Shown here: piece after piece, positions 12,367 to 22,943 of the stretch | Layout: every line of letters starts with the position of its first letter | Position numbering within the stretch: the stretch's first letter is position 1 | Source of the DNA: Selaginella moellendorffii | Taxonomy: Eukaryota > Streptophyta > Lycopodiopsida > Selaginellales > Selaginellaceae | Length of the DNA: 64,000 nt | Assembly: GCF_000143415.4 (NCBI RefSeq) | Contig: NW_003314279.1 | Span: 1,935,679-1,999,678 of the forward strand | Direction: 5' to 3' | Position numbers and translations under genes: made by a program | The notes under the pieces: model-generated | The model's database searches: none | Told to the model about the DNA's origin: nothing | The model's input: the letters and a program-made list of their open reading frames with translations, nothing else

Positions 12367-12462
12367 TTGACTTCTCCGTCAATGGTGGTCAAAATTGGTC
12401 AATGCCCTAGCCCCGCGTAATTTCGTTGACTCCTCCGGTCAATGCTTGTCAAACAAGGTCAA
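12367..12462. promoter_or_regulatory. Array of eight W-box cores with 10 bp periodicity
   Basis: TTGAC cores occur on the plus strand at 12367 and 12426, and on the minus strand (read as GTCAA) at 12378, 12388, 12398, 12438, 12448 and 12458. The inner sites are exactly 10 bp apart, and the second group repeats the first with a 60 bp shift. Six of the eight extend to TTGACC or TTGACT, the W-box consensus bound by WRKY transcription factors. The array lies about 245 bp upstream of the PCMT start codon and about 730 bp upstream of the divergent BAHD start. It could therefore act on either gene. Confidence 0.7.
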
Positions 12463-12706
12463 TGCCTCCGCGTGACTGTGTGATTTGTTTGTTTTTTGCC
12501 CTCTTTAAAGGTGGTGGTGTGGCGTGGTTGGGCTTTGCTGGCTGGTGGCCAGCGTTTTTAATGCTTTGGGCAAATTCTCTTCTTTCCTTTCTTTCCTATG
12601 GTTGGTAGCAGTTTGAAGCTTTCGCGCGGTAGCGTGTCCATTTCAAAAATTTAAAAGATGCCATCGGCATCTCCGGCTAGGGCAGAACTTAGGGCTCTTG
12701 CGCGCG

Positions 12707-13861
12707 ATGAGCTGGAGGTGCCACGGCAGGAGCAACGAGGAGCTAATCGCAAACCTCCAGAGTATGTCAGCTGTATCGCCCCGCATTGCGCTTGTTTGGA
12801 GCTGTTTCATGTGAGAGGATCGCTGGCTTTGTTTTGTCGCAGAGAATGGAATCCTGAGCTCTGCCGCCGCGGCCGACGCGATGGCGAGGATCGACAGAGC
12901 GTTTTTCGTGCCGCGGGGAGGATCGCCGTATCAAGATGCGCCCCAGCCGATTGGTATGGACAGTGCTTAAATTTCTTTTGTTTGCTTGCTCGTTTGAGAG
13001 TAGAGGATAATTGTCTTTGCTTTTGTTTTTGTGGGGACTTATGTTTTTTCTCGTAGAAGGCTTGTCACTCTTTGTTTTTCGCAGGGCACGGCGCGACAAT
13101 CTCAGCTCCACACATGGTAAGAAACACGTTTTAGTAGCAAGCAGGAGTGAAAGTGTTTCTGGCAGCATGGTTATTGCGTATCCATGCTCGCGGATCATCT
13201 CAAAGCGGGAATGACAGTGCTTGATGTTGGATCCGGCTCCGGCTACTTGACTGCGGTCTTCGCGTTGATGGTGAGTCTGAGACAATCAATGCACGAACTG
13301 ATGAGCTCAGTTTTTATTGTGTGTGTTCTTGAAGGTTGGACAAACTGGAAAAGCTGTGGGAATTGAGCACATCCCCGAGCTTGTGGAGTCGTCTATAAAA
13401 AACATCAGAAGAACACAAGCGGCGTCGCTTCTTGACACTGGAGCTCTGTCCGTCCACGGTATGCATTGTCTTCTTCTGTGCTGATTCACTCCGATGCGGT
13501 GCGCTGTGTGTAAAAGCTGGAGATGGCAAGCTTGGCTTTCCGGCTTGTTCACCTTACGATGCAATTCATGTTGGAGCTGCAGCTGCTGGTAATATTCGAT
13601 TCTCTCTTTGGCTTTTACCGCTTTTGTTAACTCTTGTATTGCTGGCTGCCAGAAATGCCGCAAGCGCTTGTAGACCAGCTCAAACCCGGTGGCCGTATGG
13701 TGATTCCAGTAGGACGCTTCTTACAGGTGAAGTGGTTGTTTCTAGTAAATTTTATACGCAACCAGATGTTAATGCAGGATCTAGTTGTCATAGACAAACT
13801 TTCAGACGGGTCCATTAAAAAACGAACTGAGATGGGTGTAAGCTACGTGCCTCTCGTGTGA
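12707..13861 (+). CDS. PCMT: Protein-L-isoaspartate O-methyltransferase
   Basis: Eight exons (12707-12761, 12843-12953, 13085-13116, 13166-13270, 13335-13458, 13517-13588, 13653-13726, 13778-13861) join in frame to 218 residues, close to the family's usual length of about 225-230. The enzyme uses S-adenosylmethionine to methylate abnormal L-isoaspartyl residues so that they can revert to aspartate, a cytosolic repair activity. The N-terminus [17 protein letters not shown] is typical. The second exon carries the RAFFVP segment, followed by [14 protein letters not shown]-binding motif I reads [12 protein letters not shown], and the later segments [10 protein letters not shown] and [12 protein letters not shown] are family hallmarks. 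The ATG at 12707 is chosen over one 49 bp upstream because only this frame continues into exon 2. All intron phases close. Confidence 0.95.
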
Positions 13862-14427
13862 TTTAAATGCCGAAATGCAATAGAGTGCGAGAGTGGCCAA
13901 AAGATCGCAATAATGGTAAAAGCTTACGATCGCTGTCATTCTATTGCGACAATCGGGACCAGCTTGTATGGTTTTTCTGAGATTTGGGTCCACTGTTGCT
14001 TCCAAGTAAGTTGCGTGTTTCTGTCAAGTGGTCGTCGACATCTTCTAGCCAAAGAGCTAAGTGTTTTTATCGTTGTTTTCAATTGTTTTGCGCTAATTAA
14101 TATCCGTCTTCTTGTTGCTGTCACAGATCTGGGCCGAGCAGATCACTTGGAAACCTTAGAATACTACGGCAGTGAAAGGCATCTTTTGCTGGTACGATGT
14201 TGAACTTTCGTGAAGAAAGTGTGAGCCACAGAGCATTGGCCGACGTAATTTCATGTCACGCTAGAGCTATGGAGAAGGCCCAGCCGTCGACAGCCGTCGA
14301 GATGATCCATTGGAGAAATGATGGTATCAGCAGCGGACCTACCAGTCCAACAAGGCGGATTATGCAAAACCAGGATTGTGTCCTTGGATGAAGCCAAGTT
14401 TTACCAGCAAAGAAACCAGCACTAGGA
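13862..14427. other. Intergenic spacer between PCMT and the first PDR gene
   Basis: This spacer presumably holds the PCMT 3' untranslated region and the PDR 5' region. No further exon chain, RNA gene or repeat was recognised. Confidence 0.5.
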
Positions 14428-17400
14428 ATGACGACGTGTGCGTCGCCGATTGCCAAAGATGTCCGTATGACTGCTTGCACGGCTTCTCTGAGTTCAGAAG
14501 ATATAAGGCGTGCTTTTGGGATTGGAGATGAACTTTTCTTACCAAAGATGCAGAGAAGCACGTCAAGCCGGCTCAGCGATGCGTTCTCTAGCACCGGCTC
14601 GTTCCACAGGGATTTGGATGATGGGGAGTTGCTGATATGGGCTGCTCTCGAGAGGCTGCCTACAGTTGAGCGTTCAAGGAAGGGGATTTTGCTCAGTGAC
14701 AATGCAGCAAAGAATGGCTGTGCTGCTGATACTCAGGCTGAAGTTGACGTTTCGAAGCTGGATGTGCAAGACAGGCGGAGGATTTTGTCCAGGCTTATTC
14801 CGACTGCCGAAGAGGATAACGAGCGTCTACTGTTGAGACTTCGCGATCGCATCAACAGGTAAGTTTAGACTTCACAGTGTGTTATCTCAGATGTGCTTTA
14901 CGATTCCCAGGGTCCGCATTGATCTTCCCAAGATCGAGGTGAGGTTTGAGCACTTAAATGTGCAAGCGAAGGTCCACGTGGGAAGCAGGGCTCTTCCAAC
15001 GCCTATTAACTTCATCAACAACTCGGCCGAGGTGCTCTTGTTATAAATGTTCTCCTGTTGTTGTATCGACAAACTTTGCAGAGTCTGCTCAGCGCGCTGC
15101 ACCTGCCTTCCTCTAACAAGAGGACTCTCACAATACTACGAGATACCAGCGGGATCATCAAACCTTCCAGGTGAAAAGTTACCGAGTTCTTTTCCTTTCT
15201 TAAATTGTTCTTTCCACAGATTGACGCTACTCCTTGGACCACCCGGATCTGGAAAGACGACGCTTTTATTGGCTCTGGCAGGAAAACTGAACAAGGATTT
15301 ACAAGTATGCATGAGACAAGCACGAGACATAAAAGTACTTGTTTTATCAGGTCACCGGGAATGTCACATACAATGGACATCAAATGGACGAGTTTGTTCC
15401 GCAAAGGACTGCTGCGTACATCAGTCAAAGCGATCTACACAGCGGGCAGATGACTGTCAGGGAAACTCTTGATTTCTCCGCTTGCTGCCAAGGGGTTGGT
15501 AGCAAATACGGTAACGGGTAATATCGGTGAGTGTTTTATATATTGATGTTTCCTTGTGGCAGAAATGCTTTCTGAACTTCTGAGGAGGGAAAAGGCGCTT
15601 GGCATAAAACCGGATGCGGACATTGACGTTTTCATGAAAGTAATATTTTTTGTTTCGTATGTTTACGACTCTTGCTGATGGATTTTTGGATTTCTCAGGC
15701 AACTTCGTTGCAGGGTCAGCAGACGAACCTTGTGACTGATTACGTGATGAAGGTGTGTGAGCATCTGCTTACTTGCAACCGTGACTAATTGTATGTGTGT
15801 CCTGACAGATACTTGACCTTGAAAATTGCTCTGATGTCATTGTTGGAGACGAGATGCATCGAGGAATCTCCGGCGGTCAGAAGAAAAGGGTGACAACAGG
15901 TTCAGCTGTCAGATTCTTTGTATAGTCACCTTCTGATTTTGCTGCAGGTGAAATGTTGGTTGGCCCTGCGAAAGCGTTGTTTATGGATGAAATTTCCACG
16001 GGCCTGGATAGTTCCACGGCGTTTCAAGTTGTTCAGTGTTTGAGACAGTTCGTGCATGTGATGGATGCCACTCTACTGATCTCTCTGCTTCAGCCTGCAC
16101 CCGAAACATTTGGCCTGTTTGACGACGTTATATTGTTATCAGAGGGACGGATCGTTTATCATGGACCTCGTGAACTGGTTTTAGAGTTTTTTGAATCGCA
16201 AGGCTTCAAGTGTCCTGAGAGAAAAGGTGTTGCTGACTTCCTTCAAGAGGTAAACCAGTTTCACATCAAACGGCTTGATTTTAATGTTGTTGATACGCAG
16301 GTAACATCGAGGAAAGATCAAGCTCAATATTGGACTGGTACAAGAGCTTACAGCTACGTTTCAGTTGACGACTTTCAGAGGGCTTTTGAGGGCTTTTCGG
16401 CTGGCCAGAAGCTTGCTGAAGAACTTGAGAAACCATTCGACAAAGCGAGCAGTCATCCTGCCGCTCTTGTGACACAAAGATATGCCCTGAGCAGCTGGGG
16501 ATTATTTCGGGCTTGTCTTGCAAAAGAAGTGCTGCTCATAAGGCGGAACGCCTTCGTTTATGTTTTCGCAGTGTTCCAGGTAACCTCTTTCTCTATCATC
16601 TGCATACTTACAGTTTGCCATGACAGATTTTAATTACTGCTGCTATCGCCATGACCGTATTTATAAGAACTGAAATGAAGCACCAAACCGTAGACGATGG
16701 AGTTGTCTTCCTTGGAGCTATGTTTTTTGCCTTGCTGACGGGCATGTTTAACGGGTTTGCTGACTTAGCCATGACCATCTTCAGGCTTCCAGTTTTCTAC
16801 AAGCAAAGGGATTCGTTGTTCTATCCTGCATGGGCGTATGCTTGGCCCATGATTATTACCAGACTTCCGATTTCATTAATTGAAGCGGCAGCTTGGGTGA
16901 TACTTACGTACTGGGTGATAGGATTTGCACCGCAATGGAGCAGGTATAAGCCAGTTATTATTTATCTAACTTTGATCTTCTTTTTTCAGATTTTTTGGAC
17001 AAGTGTTAATATTTTTTGTTGTCAATCAAATGGCTCAAGGTCTTTTTAGATTGATTGCTGCTTTGGGACGGACGATGGTTATAGCAAATACCTTCGGGGC
17101 TTTTGCTATACTCGTCATTATTTGTCTGGGGGGATTCGTTATAAGCAGAGGTAATGTTTACTATTTCTCTATATGTCATAAATCTCGTTTTGTATGCAGA
17201 GGACATACATCCGTGGTGGATATGGGGATACTGGACTTCTCCTCTAATGTATGGGCAAAATGCGATTGCGGTGAACGAGTTTCTTGCACCCAGATGGCAA
17301 AAGGTACCAACTTTAAGCGCTAGAAAATTATGGCAAACTGATCGACTGATAAGTTTGTTTCAGCCATCGAACTTTTCCAGCACAGTTGGAGAAGCTATAC

Positions 17401-20075
17401 TATTAACACGTGGACTATTTCCAAAGTGGTACTGGTACTGGATCGGTGTCGGAGCAGTCACTGGATTTGCCACTCTGTTCAATGTTGGATTTATTCTGGC
17501 AATGACTTACCTGAACCGTAAGCAGCTGTTTTAAGCGTTCCAATGCGTTCTCATTCAAGTTCTGTTAGCTATTGGCAAGTCACAAGCCATTGTTCCTAAG
17601 GACATGTTAAATGAACGATCATCAGACGCTCCACGCATATATTTACAAAAAGTGGATTCTTCAAAACCTGATAGTCTACGTGATATCGAAGAAGGTAACA
17701 TGTGTTTCGCCTTTTTTTTTTTTTTTTTCTAATTTTTACTCTTCTATGTGAATGTTTTTACAGGTATTGAATTGCAATCACGAGAAAGTGGCAGGCTCAA
17801 AACTTATTTGAAGGGAATGGTGTTACCATTTCAACCTTTATCGCTAGCGTTTCATCATATCAGCTATTTTGTTGATATGCCTCCTGTAAGCAGCCATCAC
17901 ACTGCTAGACACATCAAGTAAATGACCGTTTGCAATTGCAGGAGATGAAACATCAAGGCAACAAACTACAGCTTCTTCAAGACATTAGTGGTGTTTTCCG
18001 GCCTGCAATTCTCACAGCCCTTCTTGGCGTAAGTGGCGCAGGAAAGACAACTCTAATGGACGTTTTGGCCGGTAGGAAAACCGGTGGATACATTGAAGGG
18101 GAAATTATAGTAGCGGGTCGCCCAAAAAAGCAGGAAACATTTGCTCGGGTCTCAGGATACTGCGAACAGAATGATATCCATTCTCCAAATTTGACTGTGG
18201 AGGAATCCTTGATCTTTTCAGCGTGGATGCGTTTGTCGGAAAAGGTTGACAGATCCACTCGAGCGGTAAGTTGCAGTTCTTGCGCTTTGAAGTACTCAAC
18301 TACATACACTGTACAGATGTTTGTTGAAGAAGTTCTGGAGCTTGTCGAGCTTGCATCTCTAAGAGGTGCTTTAGTTGGAGTGCCCGGAGTTACTGGGCTA
18401 TCCGTTGAGCAAAGGAAGCGCTTGACTGTTGCTGTGGAACTGGTTGCTAATCCTTCGATAATTTTCATGGACGAGCCTACGTCAGGCTTAGATGCACGAG
18501 CTGCTGCAATTGTCATGCGGACAGTTCGAAACACCGTTAACACAGGACGAACCGTAGTTTGCACTATACATCAGCCCAGCATAGATATATTCGAAGCCTT
18601 TGACGAGGTAAGCCTTTGCTCATTCTTTTCTCGCTCTCTGATCGTGGTTTATGGCAGCTCTTCTTGATGAAACGAGGTGGACAACTGATTTATGCAGGTC
18701 CCCTTGGTAAATTTTCTGCTGAAGCCATCCATTACTTTGAGGTACCTTGGGCGCATCTGTTTTTTTTTTATAGTGATAAGCGTCTTGTTCACAGGGTGTT
18801 CCTGGCGTACCAAAAATCAAAGATGGTCACAACCCTGCTACCTGGATATTGGAAGTAACGTCTCAAATGTCTGAAGCTCGTCTCGAAATCGATTTTGCAG
18901 AAGTTTACAGGAAGGCATCTCTATGCGAGTAGGTTATATTTAATTCTGTGCGAGCCACTTAACTGTGTTTATGCAGACAAAATGAGGCTCTTATCAGGGA
19001 GACAATTCAGAGCTCGAAAGACACTCCGGAGCTGCACTTCCCGACGAAATATCCTCAGGCATTTATCTCACAGTGTGCGATTTGCCTTTGGAAGCAACAT
19101 CTATCATACTGGCGAAATCCTCAGTACTGCGTGATTCGTATGTTTTTTACGGCCGTGTCAGCTGTATTGTTTGGTGGAATTTTCTGGGACCTTGGAACCC
19201 GAAGGTATTATTAGTCGTGCTTCCTTGAAACCAATTTGTAACAACGGACTTATTTGTATGCCGCAGAAGCAAGCAGCAAGATTTGTTTAACTTGATTGGC
19301 GTTCTCTATTCAGCAGTTCTTTTCCTGGGTGTAAACAACGCATCCACGGTTCAACCGGTTGTGGCAACGGAGCGTACTGCATATTACCGCGAAAGAGCTG
19401 CCGGAATGTATTCTGCGCTTCCCTACGCTTTTGCTCAGGTAACGAGATTCTTTTTTCCTTCTGTGGTCAAGACGATCATTCCTTTTCTCCAGGTGCTTGT
19501 GGAAGTTCCATATGCTCTGGTTCAAACTCTTCTTTATGGCTCCATTACGTACTCCATGATTGGATTCGAATGGAGCATCGTCAAAGTGTCCTACTTTTTC
19601 TTCTTCACATTCTCGGGACTTCTTTACTACACGCTCTATGGGATGATGGCTGTTGCATTGACTCCAAACGAGCAGATCGCAGCAGTTGTCTCGGCATTTT
19701 TCTTCGGAGTTTGGAACCTTTTCGCGGGCTTCATCATACCATACAAGGTTCGTGGATCCTTCCGTTCAAGCGTTTCTGCTCTTAGCTTGGCTGTTTTGGC
19801 TGCAGAGAATTCCCGTGTGGTGGAGATGGTACTACTGGGCAAATCCGGTGGCATGGACCGTCTACGGCCTGTTTACTTCGCAGCTTGGCGACGTCGACAC
19901 ACTCCTGGCAATCCCAGACCAGCCTCCGAAGACGGTGAGGCAGTTCATGAAGGATCACTTCAACTTCGAGCTCTCATTTGTAAGCCGAGCAGCCGCCATG
20001 CAAGTCGTCTTCATCGCTACCTTTGCTCTCGTCTTTGCGGTGTGCATCAAGCATTTGAACTTTCAGAGGCGCTGA
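14428..20075 (+). CDS. Full-size ABCG/PDR-type ABC transporter (copy 1)
   Basis: Twenty-four exons join in frame to about 1476 residues, the normal size for plant pleiotropic drug resistance transporters. These plasma-membrane pumps export hormones, terpenoids, lipids or xenobiotics. Order is NBD1-TMD1-NBD2-TMD2. NBD1 has Walker [10 protein letters not shown] (about residue 220), signature GISGGQKKR and Walker [19 protein letters not shown]2 has Walker [10 protein letters not shown] (about 920), the PDR-specific degenerate signature GLSVEQRKR and Walker [16 protein letters not shown] hallmarks include [37 protein letters not shown] and the C-terminal [16 protein letters not shown]. Both nucleotide-binding sites look complete in their Walker motifs. 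The start is uncertain: an in-frame ATG at 14548 ([10 protein letters not shown]) resembles usual PDR N-termini and would give about 1436 residues. Substrate cannot be deduced. Confidence 0.95.
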
Positions 20076-20349
20076 CCTTCTTTCGAAGCTGAGAGAACTA
20101 TTTGTGATTCTTGGCACCATTTTACAGTGCACTGCTTCGGAGAAGTGTTTGAAGAGCACACAAACTTGGTAAGTAGTGTTCTTTGCTCGTATCCTTGACT
20201 AACTTCAGAAATTTTGCAGCTTCGTTACCATTCATAGTATAGACATGAGCCGATTCTAGCAGAGACTCAGTCATGGGAGCTGTAGGTTCAATACTAAGGA
20301 CATGCTGCACTAAAACCAGGCCCTCCATAGAAGAAGCTATTCTTCCCGT

Positions 20350-21600
20350 TTCTAAAGACTAGTTGTAACAGGAAGAAGATTCGTGCTTTTCTCCCAGATT
20401 CCCGAGCGGCTCAAAGTACAAGGTCCCGCCATTCACCGAAGCTTTGAATAGATTTCGATGGAGGGCAGCGTTTCTGAAACCGGCTGCTGGAAACTCCCCA
20501 CTCCCCAATGGCGATCAACCTGCGATGTTGTTCCTATAATATCACAAAGTTTGGATCTTTCTCACTGGAGAGAGAGAGAGAGAGGTTCACGTGATTGATG
20601 CAGGGGCCCTCGACGAAGGCGTGGTGGCTTCAAGTTGGCGGACAGACCATTGGCTACTGGCCTTCTTCTTTGATTCCAAATCTCGCCAGCGGGGCCAGGT
20701 TCGCTCAGTTTGGTGGCAAAGTCTACTCCAAAAGCGCTCCTCTTTTGTTCTAACCTGGAACAGAGTGAACGTGATATCATATTGAGCTCCTCCTCGCTGA
20801 GAGTATGGCGCTAGAACGCCTCCAAGCGCGACGCTGCTGCTCACTTGGACAAATCCAGGTGACAACCAAGTTATAGCAACCAGTTGATTTGTAGCCATCC
20901 CAGTCAATGAACAAGTGGGGCTCCCCGCTCCCACCGTATAAACGAGGATACACCTTAAGCATTAATGCATGTTAGCGTGTATATCATTGAAAAGCTGGCG
21001 GGCTTGGTTTACGTACATGCCACCCAGCTTCGATTGTGCTTCCCATCCCGTCCGCCAGCCAAAGCTGAGAGAGGGTGAAGGAGCTTTCAGGAGTTTCAAT
21101 ATTTGGTTTCCAGATGCTCGTGCTCGTCGATCATATTAACGATACACGGCATGCTACAAAATGTGCAAAGTCAATTTACCAAAACGAAAAACTCATGGAA
21201 CCTCGTGGATTTCCCGCGCTTGTTGCAATTTGGCACTGGGACGTTCGAATTTTGTGGCATTTTTCTTGAGCACGCGAATTGGTATTTCTCCTGGCTGACA
21301 CTTTGGAGGTGGACTGCTGGTATTCATTGCAACTAAAGGTATTAGACTATACAACAGGCATTCTATGCCAAACGCCGCACCTGTATTGTCTGAGTGCTTC
21401 CTTGCAAGGAGATTTGTGTGTTGGTTTTCACGCATTTGATAGAGTCTCCGTTTGCGAACTGAGGACGCCCCTTGTTAGATTGTGCACTACTGAAAATTCT
21501 CCTCAAAGGACTCAACCGTAAAACTAAAAGCCTCGTTGCTCAGCGTTCCACCACTCCATGCACTCCAGAAGCATCCCAAGCTCCATCTGCACCGAGTTTG
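20350..21600 (-). pseudogene. Neprosin-domain (DUF239) gene, broken, with one exon inverted
   Basis: Minus-strand pieces follow neprosin order. About 21480-21390 holds NGDSIKCVKTNTQ; 21335-21230 holds CQPGEIPIRVLKKN; 21130-21018 holds TLSQLWLADGMGSTIEAGWH; 20960-20764 holds YPRLYGGSGEPHLFIDWDGY, then KSTGCYNL, then a frameshift to GFVQVSSSVALGG and YDITFTLFQ. The next expected block, GPSTKAWWLQVGGQTIGYWP followed by an FGGKVYSK motif, lies on the plus strand at 20603-20750. The C-terminal part (GSGEFPAAGFRNAALHRNLF) returns to the minus strand at about 20530-20360. The CYNL frameshift and the inverted exon preclude a normal product. Neprosin-domain proteins are secreted and include the glutamic prolyl endopeptidase of pitcher plants. 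Confidence 0.8.
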
Positions 21601-21938
21601 ATTTTATGACGCTGTCCAAGTGCGTTATTACCTGTATAAGCATTGTGAAGACCTCTTTGAACTGACCGCAAAAAAATTTTAAATCCCAATAAAGTTAGCA
21701 TATTCTATGTATATCCGTTCATATTCTATGTATATGCTTAATTTCAAAAGAATTGTAAGAACTCTGCTTGGTCTTCCCTCTTCCTTCTTTGTAATGCCCG
21801 TGACTATATAGAGTCCGGGCAGGAAACTTATGGAGTTCGTTCAGGAATGTCGACAAGAAAACGACGAGTAAGTCGCTTGTAAGTTGAGCTTGATTGTGAT
21901 CAATGTCTGGATCCCAGGTATAACGAACGAGGAGAGGT

Positions 21939-22904
21939 ATGGAGCAGCACAAGCAAGCTCCACTCTGGGCGCTGCTCCTCATTCTCGCCAGCGGTCTCAT
22001 TCTCACTGCCGTGGGCCTCACCAAGAACCTGACGCTGCTGCTCAACAATTACCCAAACTTCAAGCGCTTCAACACGCTGCTCACCACTAGCGGCGTGGTC
22101 GACCAGGTCAATCCCATGCTCACCGCCACCCTCTTCATCCCGGAGAACAACACGCTCCTCAACGACTTCATCTACGACATGGGCAAGCACCCCAGCGAGG
22201 AGAAGCTGGCGGACCTGGTGCGCTACCACATCTCCGACTTCTACATCGAGTCCGAGTTCCTGGCGGTGCGCCGCAACTTCTCATCGCCCATCAAGACACT
22301 CTTCCGGGAGCGCCCCTACGAGGAGACGCTCCACTTCCGCTGGCTGCAGCTCAACGTCGACAACCACGGCGTTGCCACGCTCTCCAGACCGCCACATCAG
22401 TCGCCGCCGCTGGCTACCATCCTCCGGAACGTCGTCCAGGAGCCCTTCTCCATCACGGTCTATGCCATCGACCGGGTGCTGGAGCCGGAGGGCTTCCTTC
22501 CGCCACCGCCGCCACCGCCACCTTCACCGCCGCCACCATCACCGCCGCCGCCTCCGCCTCCACCCCCGTCGCCACCACCACCACCACCTTCACCACCTCC
22601 TCCTTCGCCACCGCCGCCACCCTCACCACCTCCTCCTTCGCCACCTCCGCCGCCCTCACCGCCTCCTCCTTCGCCGCCACCCCCACCTTCACCGCCACCA
22701 CCTTCGCCACCCCCGCCACCTTCACCACCACCGCCGCCACCACCGTCGCCGCCTCCGCCACACCCGCCGCCCCCACCTGCCTTTCTTCCAGAGAGTGAGG
22801 ATGGCATTCCGCCGCCACAGTCTCTGGCCATGCAAAGATTCCATAGAAGTGTTCTCGCCTCCACATTAGTGTCTCTTTTGGCGATGCTGCTACTCAAATT
22901 TTGA
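21939..22904 (+). CDS. Fasciclin-like protein with long extensin-type Ser-Pro tract and GPI-type C-terminus
   Basis: A single uninterrupted 321-residue frame. Residues about 7-29 form a hydrophobic signal or anchor segment. Residues about 30-185 resemble a FAS1 adhesion domain: the H1-like motif TATLFIPENNTLL and the H2-like motif SITVYAIDRVLEP are visible. N-glycosylation sites include NLT and NFS. A roughly 95-residue tract of SPPPP and SPPPPP repeats follows, the extensin motif that is hydroxylated and arabinosylated in the wall. The C-terminus ends with a hydrophobic stretch (SVLASTLVSLLAMLLLKF), as expected for a GPI-attachment signal. The product should be a cell-surface wall glycoprotein. 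It is a fasciclin-like relative in which extensin repeats replace the usual AGP regions. The opposite strand gives a Gly-rich frame, which is a shadow. Confidence 0.85.
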   Translation: MEQHKQAPLWALLLILASGLILTAVGLTKNLTLLLNNYPNFKRFNTLLTTSGVVDQVNPMLTATLFIPENNTLLNDFIYDMGKHPSEEKLADLVRYHISDFYIESEFLAVRRNFSSPIKTLFRERPYEETLHFRWLQLNVDNHGVATLSRPPHQSPPLATILRNVVQEPFSITVYAIDRVLEPEGFLPPPPPPPPSPPPPSPPPPPPPPPSPPPPPPSPPPPSPPPPPSPPPPSPPPPPSPPPPSPPPPPSPPPPSPPPPPSPPPPPPPSPPPPHPPPPPAFLPESEDGIPPPQSLAMQRFHRSVLASTLVSLLAMLLLKF

Positions 22905-22943
22905 TCGAAGAATGGAATAAAACTATGTTTGAAAATATCGTTA

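Noticed and set aside
22453-22897. Gly-rich and Val/Ala-rich frames antisense to the fasciclin-extensin gene
   Set aside because: They are shadows of the SPPPP codon repeat; the sense frame has a FAS1-like domain, signal sequence and anchor signal.
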